Shown piece by piece: positions 42,010 through 52,941 of a stretch of 64,000 nucleotides of DNA. A program made the position numbers and the translations under genes. This DNA comes from a bacterium (GTDB lineage: Bacteria > Chloroflexota > Dormibacteria > Aeolococcales > Bog-877): NCBI GenBank assembly GCA_021795235.1, contig JAJYPP010000007.1, positions 1 to 64,000 on the forward strand, read 5' to 3'. Under the pieces are notes generated by a model. That model made no database searches, was not told the origin of the DNA, and worked only from the letters and a program-made list of their open reading frames with translations. How positions within the stretch are numbered: position 1 is the first letter of the stretch; each line of letters begins with the position of its first letter.

Positions 42010-42978
42010 GTGACCGGGACGAGCGCCGCCATGGAGTCCGGGGCGGTGCTCTTAGCAGCAGGCAGCTTGGGGAGAAGCTACTTGCACGATCGAAGCTTGC
42101 GTCTTACCCATGCCGCGGTGATCGCAGTCGCCTGCGGTCTGCTGGCCGTTGGGGTCATCTCGGGAGCGCCGACCGGGATCCAGGCTTACGCTCAGGCGGC
42201 CGGCTATTGGCCGCCACCCGCCTCGTTTCAAGCCGGGCAGTACTACGACAAGCCGGCGGCCGTGCCGGGAAGCATTCCAGTTCTGCCAGCCCCGCTGGTG
42301 ACGGCTGCTCCGGGAGCCACGCTGGCCACCCTGGGGGCCGAATACCATACCCCTCCCGGGGAGCTGGCGTGGGCGAATCAGGTGCCGGTGGGTCAGGCTA
42401 TCAATGCGGGTCAGCCCATTCTGGTGCCTCCTCCAGGGCCCACCGTCCTGGTGCGCGTGCTCGCTGGCGAGACCTTGGCGTCATTCGCGACGCGCTTCCA
42501 CGTACTCGCCGCAGTGGTTCTCAACTACAACAATCTGAGCAACGGGGGCCGGCTCACCCCTGGCACATTCCTGCTCATGCCCAAGGCCGCTTCTCCATCC
42601 TCTTTGCCTGCATCCGACTTCTTGCCCCTTCAGCAGGGGTTTCCGGAGGTGGTTCCCAGCCACCCCGCAGCGGTTGACCCTTTCCCCTGGGGCCAGTGCA
42701 CCTACTGGGTCGCATCCCAGCGGTACGTTCCCTGGAATGGCAATGCCATTCAGTGGTGGTCTGCCGCTCAGAGCTATGGAGTTCCCGAGGGCCAGGTGCC
42801 GGTGGTGGGTGCGATCGCCGTCTTCGGGGGCTCCTACTACGGGCACGTCGCCTTTGTGACCAAGGTGCTACCCAATGGCGATTGGCAGCAGAGCGAGATG
42901 AATGTGTTTGGCGTGGGCGTGGTCGACACTCGCACCCTGGCTCCTGGGCAGGATGCCTTGGTGGGCTTCATCTACTGA
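42010..42978 (+). CDS. Secreted LysM/CHAP cell-wall hydrolase
   Basis: A 322-residue protein from GTG 42010 (ATG 42031 also possible). An N-terminal hydrophobic segment (AAVIAVACGLLAVGVISG, residues about 34-52) would export it. Two LysM-like repeats follow (APGATLATLGAEYHTPPGEL and VLAGETLASFATRFHVLAAV), then a CHAP domain at residues 220-320 with the nucleophile Cys in WGQCTYWVA and His in YYGHVAFVT. CHAP enzymes cut peptidoglycan peptides. The neighbouring D,D-carboxypeptidase supports a role in wall remodelling. Confidence 0.85.
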   Translation: MTGTSAAMESGAVLLAAGSLGRSYLHDRSLRLTHAAVIAVACGLLAVGVISGAPTGIQAYAQAAGYWPPPASFQAGQYYDKPAAVPGSIPVLPAPLVTAAPGATLATLGAEYHTPPGELAWANQVPVGQAINAGQPILVPPPGPTVLVRVLAGETLASFATRFHVLAAVVLNYNNLSNGGRLTPGTFLLMPKAASPSSLPASDFLPLQQGFPEVVPSHPAAVDPFPWGQCTYWVASQRYVPWNGNAIQWWSAAQSYGVPEGQVPVVGAIAVFGGSYYGHVAFVTKVLPNGDWQQSEMNVFGVGVVDTRTLAPGQDALVGFIY

Positions 42979-43219
42979 CGGGCCCGGGCTCCAGTGGGAC
43001 TGCCAGTCCGAGGAGTCCACGCCCGTTCCGGGTACGGTGCCGTCGGCAGCCGGGTCGGCACCAACCTCTGCGTCCTGAGGTGGGCGTGGGCATCAGCCGA
43101 GCGTGGGACCCAGGAGTGGCGGTGGCGTGCGGCTCTCCGGAGTCCGGAGTTGGATTCCGGAACCCAGCCAGGCGCCGAGCCGTTGCAATTGAGGTGAGTG
43201 CCGTGCTGGCTTCCCGGCC

Positions 43220-44437
43220 ATGAGCCGTAGATCGTCACCCCTGAAGTGGCTCAAGCTGATCATCCCTGCCGTGTTGGTGATCATCGGGCTGACCGGTGTT
43301 GGCCAATATCTTCGGCCCATCCCGTCCATCCGGCTGGTGGGCGCCTTCTCCTCGACCATCCGCATACCCGGCCGGCTGCCCGCCCTGCCCTGGCCGACGA
43401 CCGGAGAGGCCACGGTGGCCGTCGAGGGCGTCGGCAGCCTGGGAAGCTTCGGGGGCAATCAGCCGGAGGCGATAGGGTCCGTCGCCAAGGTCATGACCGC
43501 TCTGCTGATCCTGAAGGCCCACCCCCTTGCGGTGGGAGAGGCTGGCCCCGAGATCACGGTGACTCCGCAAGACGTTGCCACGTACCTGGCCGACAAGGCC
43601 CAAGTGCAGTCGGTGGTGGCGGTGGCGGCCGGCGAGCGACTTAGCGAGCTGCAGGCGCTGCAGGCGATGCTGATACCTTCAGGCAACAACATCGCGGCGC
43701 TTCTGGCACAGTGGGATGCGGGGACCCAGGCGGCCTTTGTAACTCAGATGAACGCCGAGGCGCTCCGGCTGGGCCTGCACCACACTCACTACGCCGATGC
43801 CAGTGGCCTTTCCGCGGCTACCCTCAGCGATGCTGCCGACCAGACCCGGCTGGCCGAGGTCGCCATGGCCAACCCCGTCTTCTCGAGCATCGTCGCACTG
43901 CCCCAGGTCACCCTGCCCGTGGCGGGGCTGACCTACAACGTCAACTCAGAAGTGACCCACGACGGATTCATCGGAATCAAGACTGGGTCCACTGGTGCGG
44001 CCGGCGGCTGCTTTGTCTTCGCGGCCCAGCGCAAGGTTGGAGTGGCGGACGTCACCGTGGTAGGGGCGGTGCTGGGGCAGGGCGGAGTCAGTGAGTTGAC
44101 CACCGCGATCGGCGAAGCCGTCGCGTTGGTCAACGCGACCTTCTCGGCGTTGACCCCCTACACCGTCGTGCCCAGGGATGGACAGATCGCGTCCCTGGTC
44201 CAGCCCTGGTCGGCGGCAGTTCCGATCGCGGCGCCCACTTCCATGACCGTGGTGGGGTGGCCCGGCCTCAAGCTGCGCACCACCTTGACCGCGCGCCCGC
44301 TCAGCGACAGAGTGACGCCGGGCCAGATCGTGGGGGAGTTCCGCCTTGACTCTGGCTCGTCCACCAACACGGTGGTGCTGCGCGCGCCCGCAACCATTCC
44401 GGCCCCCTCGATCCGTTGGCGACTGACCCGGCTCTAA
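43220..44437 (+). CDS. D-alanyl-D-alanine carboxypeptidase (S11, DacA-like)
   Basis: A 405-residue protein from ATG 43220 with an N-terminal membrane segment (LIIPAVLVIIGLTGVG). Penicillin-binding motifs are complete: SVAKVM (SxxK, near residue 87), SGNN (SxN, near residue 156) and KTGSTG (KTG, near residue 254). A C-terminal beta domain (residues about 310-405) may be the usual stalk. Such low-molecular-mass PBPs trim the terminal D-Ala from peptidoglycan. It lies 241 bases after the LysM/CHAP gene on the same strand. Confidence 0.9.
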   Translation: MSRRSSPLKWLKLIIPAVLVIIGLTGVGQYLRPIPSIRLVGAFSSTIRIPGRLPALPWPTTGEATVAVEGVGSLGSFGGNQPEAIGSVAKVMTALLILKAHPLAVGEAGPEITVTPQDVATYLADKAQVQSVVAVAAGERLSELQALQAMLIPSGNNIAALLAQWDAGTQAAFVTQMNAEALRLGLHHTHYADASGLSAATLSDAADQTRLAEVAMANPVFSSIVALPQVTLPVAGLTYNVNSEVTHDGFIGIKTGSTGAAGGCFVFAAQRKVGVADVTVVGAVLGQGGVSELTTAIGEAVALVNATFSALTPYTVVPRDGQIASLVQPWSAAVPIAAPTSMTVVGWPGLKLRTTLTARPLSDRVTPGQIVGEFRLDSGSSTNTVVLRAPATIPAPSIRWRLTRL

Positions 44438-44485
44438 CAGCCCGTAGTTGCCATCCAGCTCCCGCCCGGGCCTGGGTCGGAGGTC

Positions 44486-45180
44486 TCAACCCGCGAAGCG
44501 GTAGCCGATCCCCGGCACGGAGTGGATGTAGGTCGGGTGCTCCGCGTTGGGCTCGATCTTGCGCCGGAGCCGGTAGACGTGGGCGTCGACAGTGCGGGTC
44601 TCGATCTCCACCTCATATCCCCAAACTCGTCGGAGCAACTCCGCTCGGCTCATCACCTGGCCGGGCTTGCTGGCGAGTAGCGCCAGCAAGTTGAACTCCG
44701 TCAGGGTGAGTTGGACCTCCTGTTCATCGTGGTACACCTGCCGGCGGCGGAGGTCGATACTGAGTCCGGGGAATTCAAACCTTTCCTTGACCAGCTCGCT
44801 GGGAACTGAATCGGCCCGGCGCAGGTGGGCCCCTATCCGGGCGACCAGCTCACGAACCTCGAAGGGCTTGACCACGTAGTCATCGGCTCCCAGCTCGAGC
44901 CCGACCACCACATCGATGGTGTCGCTCTTGGCTGTGAGCATGATGATCGGGATCTTGTGGCCATCAGCTCGGAGCTTCCGGCAGACATCGAGTCCGGACA
45001 TCCCGGGCAGGTTGATGTCCAGCAGGACCAAGTCGGGAGCGCTCTCGAGCACTGCCTCCAACCCCTCCGGGCCGCTGGTCGCTTCCAGCACGTTGTAATG
45101 CTGGGGCTCGCAGGCGAGCCGGATGATGTCTCTGGTGCCAGAGTCGTCCTCGACCGTGAGGATGGTCTTGTTGCCCCCGC

Positions 45181-45184
<4 letters not shown>
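44486..45184 (-). CDS. OmpR/PhoB-type response regulator
   Basis: A 232-residue regulator from ATG 45184, overlapping the kinase stop by four bases. The receiver domain has the acidic pocket VEDD, the phospho-acceptor Asp in VLLDINLPG near residue 56, Thr in IIMLTAKSD and Lys in DYVVKPFEV. A winged-helix effector follows (LTLTEFNLLALLASKPGQVM, VDAHVYRLRRKIEP). It forms a coupled two-component pair with the hybrid kinase. The DacA-like gene converges on it. Confidence 0.95.
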
Positions 45185-46842
<1,658 letters not shown>

Positions 46843-46970
46843 GGGCTTCGGATTATAGGTCTCGCCACTCTCCGGGAGTGAGTTCGACCCCGAGAGCCCC
46901 GGAGGAGCTGGTGGTCTCCCGGCAGCCAGGGATCGCCTTCTGGGAGTGTCGCTGGAGGCTGGCTTGGAGG

Positions 46971-48023
46971 TCAGCAGCTCCAGCTCCCGGTTATGACGAA
47001 GGAGGCTCCGGTGCGGTTCATGAAGCGGATGGCCATGAGCCCTGAGGAGAGTCCCGGATTGAGGCGAAAGTCGCCGCCGACCGCGGCCCAGCTTGAGCTG
47101 GGTATCTCCCCGGGCGAGGCAGGGGCGGCGTCGCGCACTACCTCTGCGGTCGCCCAGTCGGCCTGCCGGGGCAGGCTCTGGGCGGTGAAACTGGGGTAGT
47201 ACTGTCCCGCTCCCTGGTACTGCTGGAGCTGCACGTCGAGGATGTAATGGTGACCGTCCACGTCCACCACCATGGCGAGGTTGAAGTGGCCTCCCGAGGC
47301 AGTTCGGAAGACACCGCAATTGGGCGCCTGCGCCACCAGATCCGGGCCAGGCACGTCTGATGGGCCCACGTGTCCAGCCAGAACCCCACTCACAGTGAGG
47401 TCCTGGTACGCGTTTATCGCACCCGTGGCCCGACTGGCCCCGTACCCGGCGCCCGCGGGCGCACAGGTCCAAGCTCCGGAGATCTGCTCTGTGGGGGGCA
47501 CACTGCGGCTGGCTGACCGGCCGAATGAGACCGTGAGCGCCCCCCCGCGGCCACCGGCGGCAATCGTTACTGACCCGGCGTCAGCACTGCCGTAAGCGCC
47601 GAGTCGGGCGGCGGCGATGTTGGTAGCGGAGCCGGCCGCCGACTCGACCAGATATTGACCGGGGCCGTTGTACATGGGGAGCTGAATGGTCAGGGTTACG
47701 GGCTTGCCTGGGACCGAGAGTTGGACCGTGGCAAGGTAGCCCTGACCCGGGTAGACGCCGCACTGCACGGCGTAGCCGGAGACCGCTTTCGCGGACAGGC
47801 GGCCTTTCAGGGAGAGCGCCTCGGCCAACCGCGCCCCCCGCGGCAAGGGGGCGGCTGCCAGCTGACCCGGAGCAGCGGTTGGGGTTGCCGTCTGATGGGC
47901 GGCCGGCGCCCTGCGCCTACGCAGGGTCAGATGGGCAGGGACGCTCCCGCAACCCGTGAGGGCGACCAAGCACGCGACCCCGGACACGAGGCTGGCGGCC
48001 AGGAGGCGAAGTTGGTGCGGCAT
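46971..48023 (-). CDS. Lipoprotein of unknown function
   Basis: A 350-residue protein from ATG 48023, with a signal peptide ending in the lipobox VALTGCGS (Cys near residue 25) and then a charged and Ala/Thr-rich linker. The mature part holds two related halves, each with a Cys-containing start (YAVQCGVYPGQGYLATVQLS and NCGVFRTASGGHFNLAMVVD), LTIQLPMYNGPGQY / LDVQLQQYQGAGQY and a final SGAWTC / TGSWSC. So it is an internal duplication, probably of a beta-sandwich with a disulfide. I do not recognise the family. Surface location is likely. Confidence 0.75.
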   Translation of the reverse strand: MPHQLRLLAASLVSGVACLVALTGCGSVPAHLTLRRRRAPAAHQTATPTAAPGQLAAAPLPRGARLAEALSLKGRLSAKAVSGYAVQCGVYPGQGYLATVQLSVPGKPVTLTIQLPMYNGPGQYLVESAAGSATNIAAARLGAYGSADAGSVTIAAGGRGGALTVSFGRSASRSVPPTEQISGAWTCAPAGAGYGASRATGAINAYQDLTVSGVLAGHVGPSDVPGPDLVAQAPNCGVFRTASGGHFNLAMVVDVDGHHYILDVQLQQYQGAGQYYPSFTAQSLPRQADWATAEVVRDAAPASPGEIPSSSWAAVGGDFRLNPGLSSGLMAIRFMNRTGASFVITGSWSC

Positions 48024-49381
48024 TACGACCGGGCCGCTTCGCCCTGGAGAGGACGTTGAGAAGCTAGGGGCATGGCCTGACTGCACGGTACGCCTCTTCA
48101 CCCCTAACTTTCAAGTAGCGTCCCATGGGGGCGGAGGGAGCGGGCGGTCTCCAATCGTTCTTCGGTGCTGGTCGCGAGCCGCGGCCAAAGGCAGCTACGA
48201 CTGTTCCAACAACCGCTGGCGGCCTCGACACTCGGCGAGCCGGCCCCTGGCATTCAGGGCCGCAACCGGGAGCCAGAAGCCAGGGTGCGCAAGCCGGCCA
48301 GCCAGGCCTCCGCACTCTGGCGCGGGTTTGTAGCTCACCACTCGGACATGCGGCAGGAGGTCTGCGGCGGCTACGAGCTGGAACGGTGTCAAGCGGAGTC
48401 AGAGGGGACGCCAGGATGGCTCCTGGGGGCAGCAGCAGGGCTCGCGAAACGGGGATGCAGGGCGAACCGCTCGGCACTGTCCCGGAAGAGGGCCTCCTGC
48501 GGCAGGCCCGGATCGTGGGCCGATGCTCTGCGACCTGCTCGAAGAGGCTCGGTCAATACGAACTCCCTGGCGGCATGGAGGGGGAAGCCGCTCGCTCATG
48601 GGCGGCGTGCCCCGCCACTCTGCTATGAGATGGTCCACGGTCGAGCCGGTGTTGAGCGCCACTGTAGATCAGGATCGGGGAGCAGGTAGGCGCCACTGAC
48701 GGCTGGGCCGTGGTTGGCGGTGGCACCAACTCGGCTACTGGACGATTGCGGTCGGTCGTCAAGAGGCGCACGCTCAGCGCTGCTGGGCGCCTTCCAAGCT
48801 CGCGGGGATCCTGCTCTGGCTTCCACCAGAGCGGGATTCACTCATCTGTCCACCCCATCCCCGCCCCGCCCGATTCGCTATCCTGAATTTGGGAGTGCAT
48901 GGGTCCAGGTGGGCCCCTCGATCTTCAAAATCGATGGGGGGCGCGACATCGCGTCCCCGGAGGGATCGTTCCCCTCGCCTCCCGCCAATTCAAAATTGGC
49001 CTGCTCCGGTGGCTCTAGGAGCTTTCTCTGCTGCTCGGAGAGAGGGGTTTGACGGCAACGCTGACGGCAACGGGAGTCGGCGCCGCCAGAGCATGTCCCG
49101 CCTTCTTCCGGAGGTCACGGGCGGTCGCTGAGGAAGGCCATCCAACGGCCTCGGGCCCGAGCCGACCAGCCCCCACTGTCCGCAGGTTCACACCTTGGTT
49201 GACATGGGCGATCGGATCGCTTGGGGGTCCGCCTGGACGCCCCCCTCCAAGGCGAGATCATGTTGTTCGACCCAGCCAGGAGCGAGCACGCAAGTCACAT
49301 TGGACTCCGTCGGGCGGAGTCCGGTCGAGCGGGTCGGACGAGGTGGAAAACCCTGTCAGTGAGGCGGCTCGGCCGTTTGCC
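48024..49381. other. 1.36-kb stretch with no supportable gene
   Basis: No frame on either strand has family character or a plausible start. The stretch marks the left side of the accessory island and contains one copy of the dispersed repeat (48915-49090). Composition is GC-rich but without the codon pattern of the neighbours. Confidence 0.4.
48915..49090 (+). repeat. Dispersed repeat family, copy 1 (modules A then B)
   Basis: Module A (48921-48985): CTTCAAAATCGATGG, then CGTCCCCGGAGGGATCGTTC and CCTCGC, then AATTCAAAATTGGCC at about 48988. Module B (49050-49073): 12-base unit TGACGGCAACGC twice. The same modules recur at about 54058-54270 and 58724-58910, where B precedes A. The TTCAAAAT motifs flanking A resemble end repeats of some insertion sequences; identity not established. 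Confidence 0.6.
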
Positions 49382-50065
49382 TCAATCCGGCCTTGCTCGA
49401 GGCCCCGGAGCCAGGGCGAAGGTCACGATCACGCGCGCTTCCAGAAGGACGCTGCCAGATTCGACCTGGACCTCGCTGGGGCCGGCGGCCGCACGAAACG
49501 GCTGCAGCGCGCCAGGCATGACCTTCCTCATCTGATGCTGGGGCCGGCCCCCATCCTCTTCCTGGACCCGGATTGGTCGTCCCAGCGTCAGACCCAGAGA
49601 GTCCGCACAGACCTCGGCTCGTTGCCGAGCGTCCATTGCGGCACGGCGCACCACCTCCAGGTGCTCAGGGTTGCGGGCGCTCACCGACCAGTAGGGACCG
49701 CCCACATTCGCTTCGGCCTCGTCGACCGCCCGACTGATCAGGCTGCTCAGGGGCCCGTCAGCGTCCAGCCGGACCCGGACTGTCCCTTGGGCACGGTAGC
49801 CGGCCGGCTGGCCGCGCTCGTCATATCGCCGATCCACCTGGACTCCGGTCGTGATTCGGCGCAGTTCCGGGACCTCGAGCTCGTCCAGCAGCCCGGCCAA
49901 GCGCTTGGAGAGTCGGGCGGCCTTCTCATAAGCCTTGCCCCTGTCGCGGTCCTCACCAACGACCTGCAACCAGATCTCCACCCGGTCAGGGGGCACGCTG
50001 GCCGTGCCTGACCCGCTCATGGTGATCGTGTCGAGGCCTTCCCGGAACGATTGGGCGTCTTCCAC
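49382..50065 (-). CDS. SIMPL (DUF541) domain protein
   Basis: A 227-residue protein from GTG 50065 with GGGGGAG upstream. It shows the SIMPL pattern: ITMSGSGTASVPPDRVEIWL at the start, YEKAARLSKRLAGLLDEL, then YRAQGTVRVRLD and VDEAEANVGGPYWSVSA, and a C-terminal RQRAEVCADSLGLTLGRPI. SIMPL proteins are often periplasmic, but this one shows no signal peptide, so it is probably cytoplasmic. Function of the family is poorly known (oxidative stress and signalling links). Confidence 0.85.
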   Translation of the reverse strand: MEDAQSFREGLDTITMSGSGTASVPPDRVEIWLQVVGEDRDRGKAYEKAARLSKRLAGLLDELEVPELRRITTGVQVDRRYDERGQPAGYRAQGTVRVRLDADGPLSSLISRAVDEAEANVGGPYWSVSARNPEHLEVVRRAAMDARQRAEVCADSLGLTLGRPIRVQEEDGGRPQHQMRKVMPGALQPFRAAAGPSEVQVESGSVLLEARVIVTFALAPGPRARPD

Positions 50066-50302
50066 TGCACTCCCCCTGGTCAATCGTCGGCTGACCGGAT
50101 GTGATCCGCGACGGCTCGACGAATCTTCTCCCCAGGGACCCCAGCGCGCAAGCGGGGCGCGAGGACGACTCGACATCCTCGGCCTCTGGCCGCGAACCAG
50201 CCGCACGATCTCGAACCATGGACGCCGCCGGGTGGCGACGACAGCAGCGAGAGCTGGTTACACCGGCCGTCTGAAGCGGGCCCGGCGTCATCGTCAAGAC
50301 CT

Positions 50303-51415
50303 TCAGATCACCGCGTCCATCCGCTGCACCGCGGCTTGCTGCATGTCTGGGGTGACGTGGGAGTAGCGGTCCAGGGTCATCGCGATCGTGGAGTGTCCGA
50401 GCATCTCGGAGACCACCTTCGGATGGACTCCTTCCCTCAGCAGAAGGGTAGCCGCGGTATGTCTCAAGTCATGAAAGCGGATCTGTTGCAGCCCAGCCTG
50501 GGTCAGCAGGGGCCAGAACTCGCGACGAAGAACGTGCTCCCCCGAGAGGGGCTGCCCCGTAGGGCCGGTGAACACGAAGTCGTCATCGGTCCACTCAGCA
50601 CCCACCGCTTCGCGCTCCCCGTCCTGAGAGATTCGCCCCTGCCGCAGGGCCTCTATCGCCCTCGTAGTCAGAGCGATCTGGCGCCTTCCCATCGCCGTCT
50701 TGGGCTCGCTCAGAGTCCATCCGCCTCCAGGCTTGGGGACCAGGGTCGCCACCACGCGCAGATTCCTGCGGTCGAAATCGACAGCATTCCACCGCAGCTC
50801 GAGCACCTACCCGAGTCTCATTCCTGTGCTCACTGCCACCACGAAGAGGGCTTCGAGCCGATGTCCCCGCGCCGCGTCGAGGAATGTGAGAACGTCCTCC
50901 GGGCCCAGGGTTGTCATGTGAGATGGACTCATCCGAGGAGGCCGAACCAGTTCAGCCACGTTCCGGGAGAGGCGACCCCAGCGCATGGCGTCAGCCAGCG
51001 CTCGGTGGAGCACCGAGTGGGCCTGGTGAACTGAAGTCGGACTCAGCCCCTTGGCAAGCAGACTGTCCTGCAACCGCTGGACGTGATCGGGCCCGAGCTT
51101 GGACAGCTGCACTGCACCCAACTCCGGAGCCAGGTGCGGGCTCACGTACTCCTCGTAGCGGCGCCAACTGCCGGCCCTGATCTGCGACCGGACGGTCGGT
51201 ATCCAGGCGGTCAAGAACTGCCCCACGGTCTCGCTCTGACGGGCAGCCGGCAACCCGGAGTCAGGAGCCTGGAGAGCCACGCGGAGGCGGGCGACCACGG
51301 CGCCGCGCGTCTTGCCGTAAAACCGCTGACGGAGGCCATCGACAACAAGAGCGGCTTCCCAGCGACCGTCCGCTCGGTGGTAAATAGTTCCCTCTCCGTT
51401 GCTCCGCCGTCCCAC
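50303..51415 (-). pseudogene. Tyrosine-type phage/ICE integrase with an in-frame amber codon
   Basis: From ATG 51415 the frame encodes an Arm/SAM-like N-terminal half (GEGTIYHRADGRWEAALVVDG, TVGQFLTAWIPTVRSQIRAGSW) and the start of the catalytic domain, up to STGMRLG. A TAG at 50807-50809 then interrupts, and the same frame continues VLELRWNAVDFDRRNLRV. Integrases normally have GMRLGEaL here, so GAG to TAG is the simple explanation. The rest is intact: HDLRHTAATLLL, LGHSTIAMTLDRYSHV with the nucleophile Tyr, stop at 50303. Without read-through the protein lacks His-x-x-Arg and Tyr and is dead. Confidence 0.9.
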
Positions 51416-51691
51416 CGAGCTACCCCCCTCCGACGCTGGTGGGGACTGCCACCAACCACGCAGAGAAGTCGGAGGCTGGTACCGCGACGGACCAGAGGAC
51501 GACCACTGCCCTCAGCACCGCGTGATTTGGCAGTGCCCCAGGTAGAACCTCAAACTGCACCATCCCCAGAGACGTCCGCCGAGACCAGGCTGTTTGGCCG
51601 TTGGCCGATGACGTACGCCTGGATGTGGCGTGGGGACCGGGTGACCAGGACAAGCGTCGGCCGAGATGAGCCCAGATCGCGGACAGTATCT

Positions 51692-51738
51692 TGACCCCAC
51701 GGTGTTACCCCACGGTGTTACAGGCACTCGTGGGGTCA
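51692..51738. repeat. Tandem 13-mer inside a 10-bp inverted repeat
   Basis: TGACCCCACG (51692-51701) and CGTGGGGTCA (51729-51738) are perfect inverted arms. Within them CCCCACGGTGTTA occurs twice, back to back (51695-51707, 51708-51720). It lies behind the integrase start and could be an integrase/excisionase or repressor site. The surrounding region 51416-52161 shows no supportable gene. Confidence 0.5.
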
Positions 51739-52116
51739 CGGGGGGCTCGCCGGTGGCCCGCATCCGAAATGCTCAAGGCGAACAGCTGCGCGATTCCGCC
51801 CGCTCCCCGGGGTGCCTACGCGACGCTGGGCCGCCGTGTCGGCACGGCCCGCCTTACCGGTCGCGTCGGTCCCCTCCGTCCCTGGCAGCAGTCGCGATGG
51901 GCTGGTCTCGGTACGCCTTGGTGGCGTCCCGCGACCGGCCTATCACTACCCCCGTTCGGTAGGCAACGGCGGAACGTCTGGCGACCTTGGCGCTGGTCCT
52001 GAGTCGCAGACCCTGGGTACGTAGCTCGTGGCGGCCGGCGGCGAGCACTTTTGCCGGCAGCCCCGCAAGACCCTAAGTGACCCGGCGGCACCTCAGCGTT
52101 GAGCGGGGCAGATTGT

Positions 52117-52161
52117 GGGCCCTCGTATGCGTATTATGTCGTTTATTGATAGGATGCGCAT
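52117..52161 (+). promoter_or_regulatory. Promoter/operator region of the AbiE operon
   Basis: Just before the AbiEi start, TATGCG (52126-52131) and TGCGCATA across 52155-52163 form an imperfect inverted repeat around an AT-rich core with TATTAT (52132-52137) as a possible -10. AbiEi antitoxins are known to repress their own promoter through inverted repeats. Confidence 0.35.
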
Positions 52162-52941
52162 ATGGTACTGCGCATCGCCGATCTCCCAGACGCCCTGCTG
52201 GCAGACGGCCAACCGTGGTTCACCACCCAAGAAGCTGCCGCTCGTACGCAGCGCGGACTAGGTGCGGTGCACCTTGGGCTTTCGCGTCTGAGGCGCGCCG
52301 GACGCGTCTTCTCTCCCGCCGAAGGCTTTTACGTGGTCGTGCCGCCGGACTTTCGGTCTTGGGGCGTGGTTCCTGGCGAGTGGTTCATTGATGGCATGAT
52401 GCAGCACCTCCATCGCGACTATTACGTCGGGCTGCTGAGTGCGGCCGAGATGCATGGCGCAGCTCACCAGGCACCCCAGGCGTTCCAGGTGATGGTCGAC
52501 CGACAGCTTCGGGACCGCGACTGCGGGCGGGTCCACCTGCGCTTTGTCACAAGCCGCCTCGTCGGACATGTGCCGACCGTGCGGAGGGCGGTTCACACCG
52601 GCTACGTCACGGTCGCAGCCCCTGAGACCCTGGCCGTTGACCTCTCGACCTTCCCGGAGCGGGCTGGGTATTGGAGCAACGTCGCCACGGTCTTGCGAGA
52701 GCTTGGGCCGTTGGATGGCGCGGCTGTGGCTCGGATCGCGGCGCAGCAGCCCGTCCCTGTGGCTCAGCGTCTCGGGTGGCTGGCGGAGACCTTTCATGGC
52801 CAGGTGGATCTTGCTCCACTCGCCGAGTTGGTTCGCGGCGCCCGCACCGTCCTGCTCGAGCCTGGGAGTCGGGTGCCGATCCTGACGACAGACAGGACTT
52901 GGCATCTGAGGGTGAACGCAGTTGTGGAACCGGACGCGTAG
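52162..52941 (+). CDS. abiEi: AbiEi-family antitoxin (type IV toxin-antitoxin)
   Basis: A 259-residue protein, ATG 52162, AGGA ten bases upstream. The N-terminal winged helix (FTTQEAAARTQRGLGAVHLG, LSRLRRAGRVFSPAEGFYVV) and a C-terminal domain (YYVGLLSAAEMHGAAHQAP, FQVMVDRQLR) match AbiEi. In type IV systems the antitoxin does not bind the toxin but counters its action and represses the operon. The stop is directly followed by the toxin ATG (52942). AbiE provides phage resistance by abortive infection in lactococci and streptococci. Confidence 0.9.
   Translation: MVLRIADLPDALLADGQPWFTTQEAAARTQRGLGAVHLGLSRLRRAGRVFSPAEGFYVVVPPDFRSWGVVPGEWFIDGMMQHLHRDYYVGLLSAAEMHGAAHQAPQAFQVMVDRQLRDRDCGRVHLRFVTSRLVGHVPTVRRAVHTGYVTVAAPETLAVDLSTFPERAGYWSNVATVLRELGPLDGAAVARIAAQQPVPVAQRLGWLAETFHGQVDLAPLAELVRGARTVLLEPGSRVPILTTDRTWHLRVNAVVEPDA

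Noticed and set aside
48125-48689. Overlapping open frames of 167-174 residues
   Set aside because: They overlap each other in different frames, have no motifs and lie in a repeat-bearing gap.
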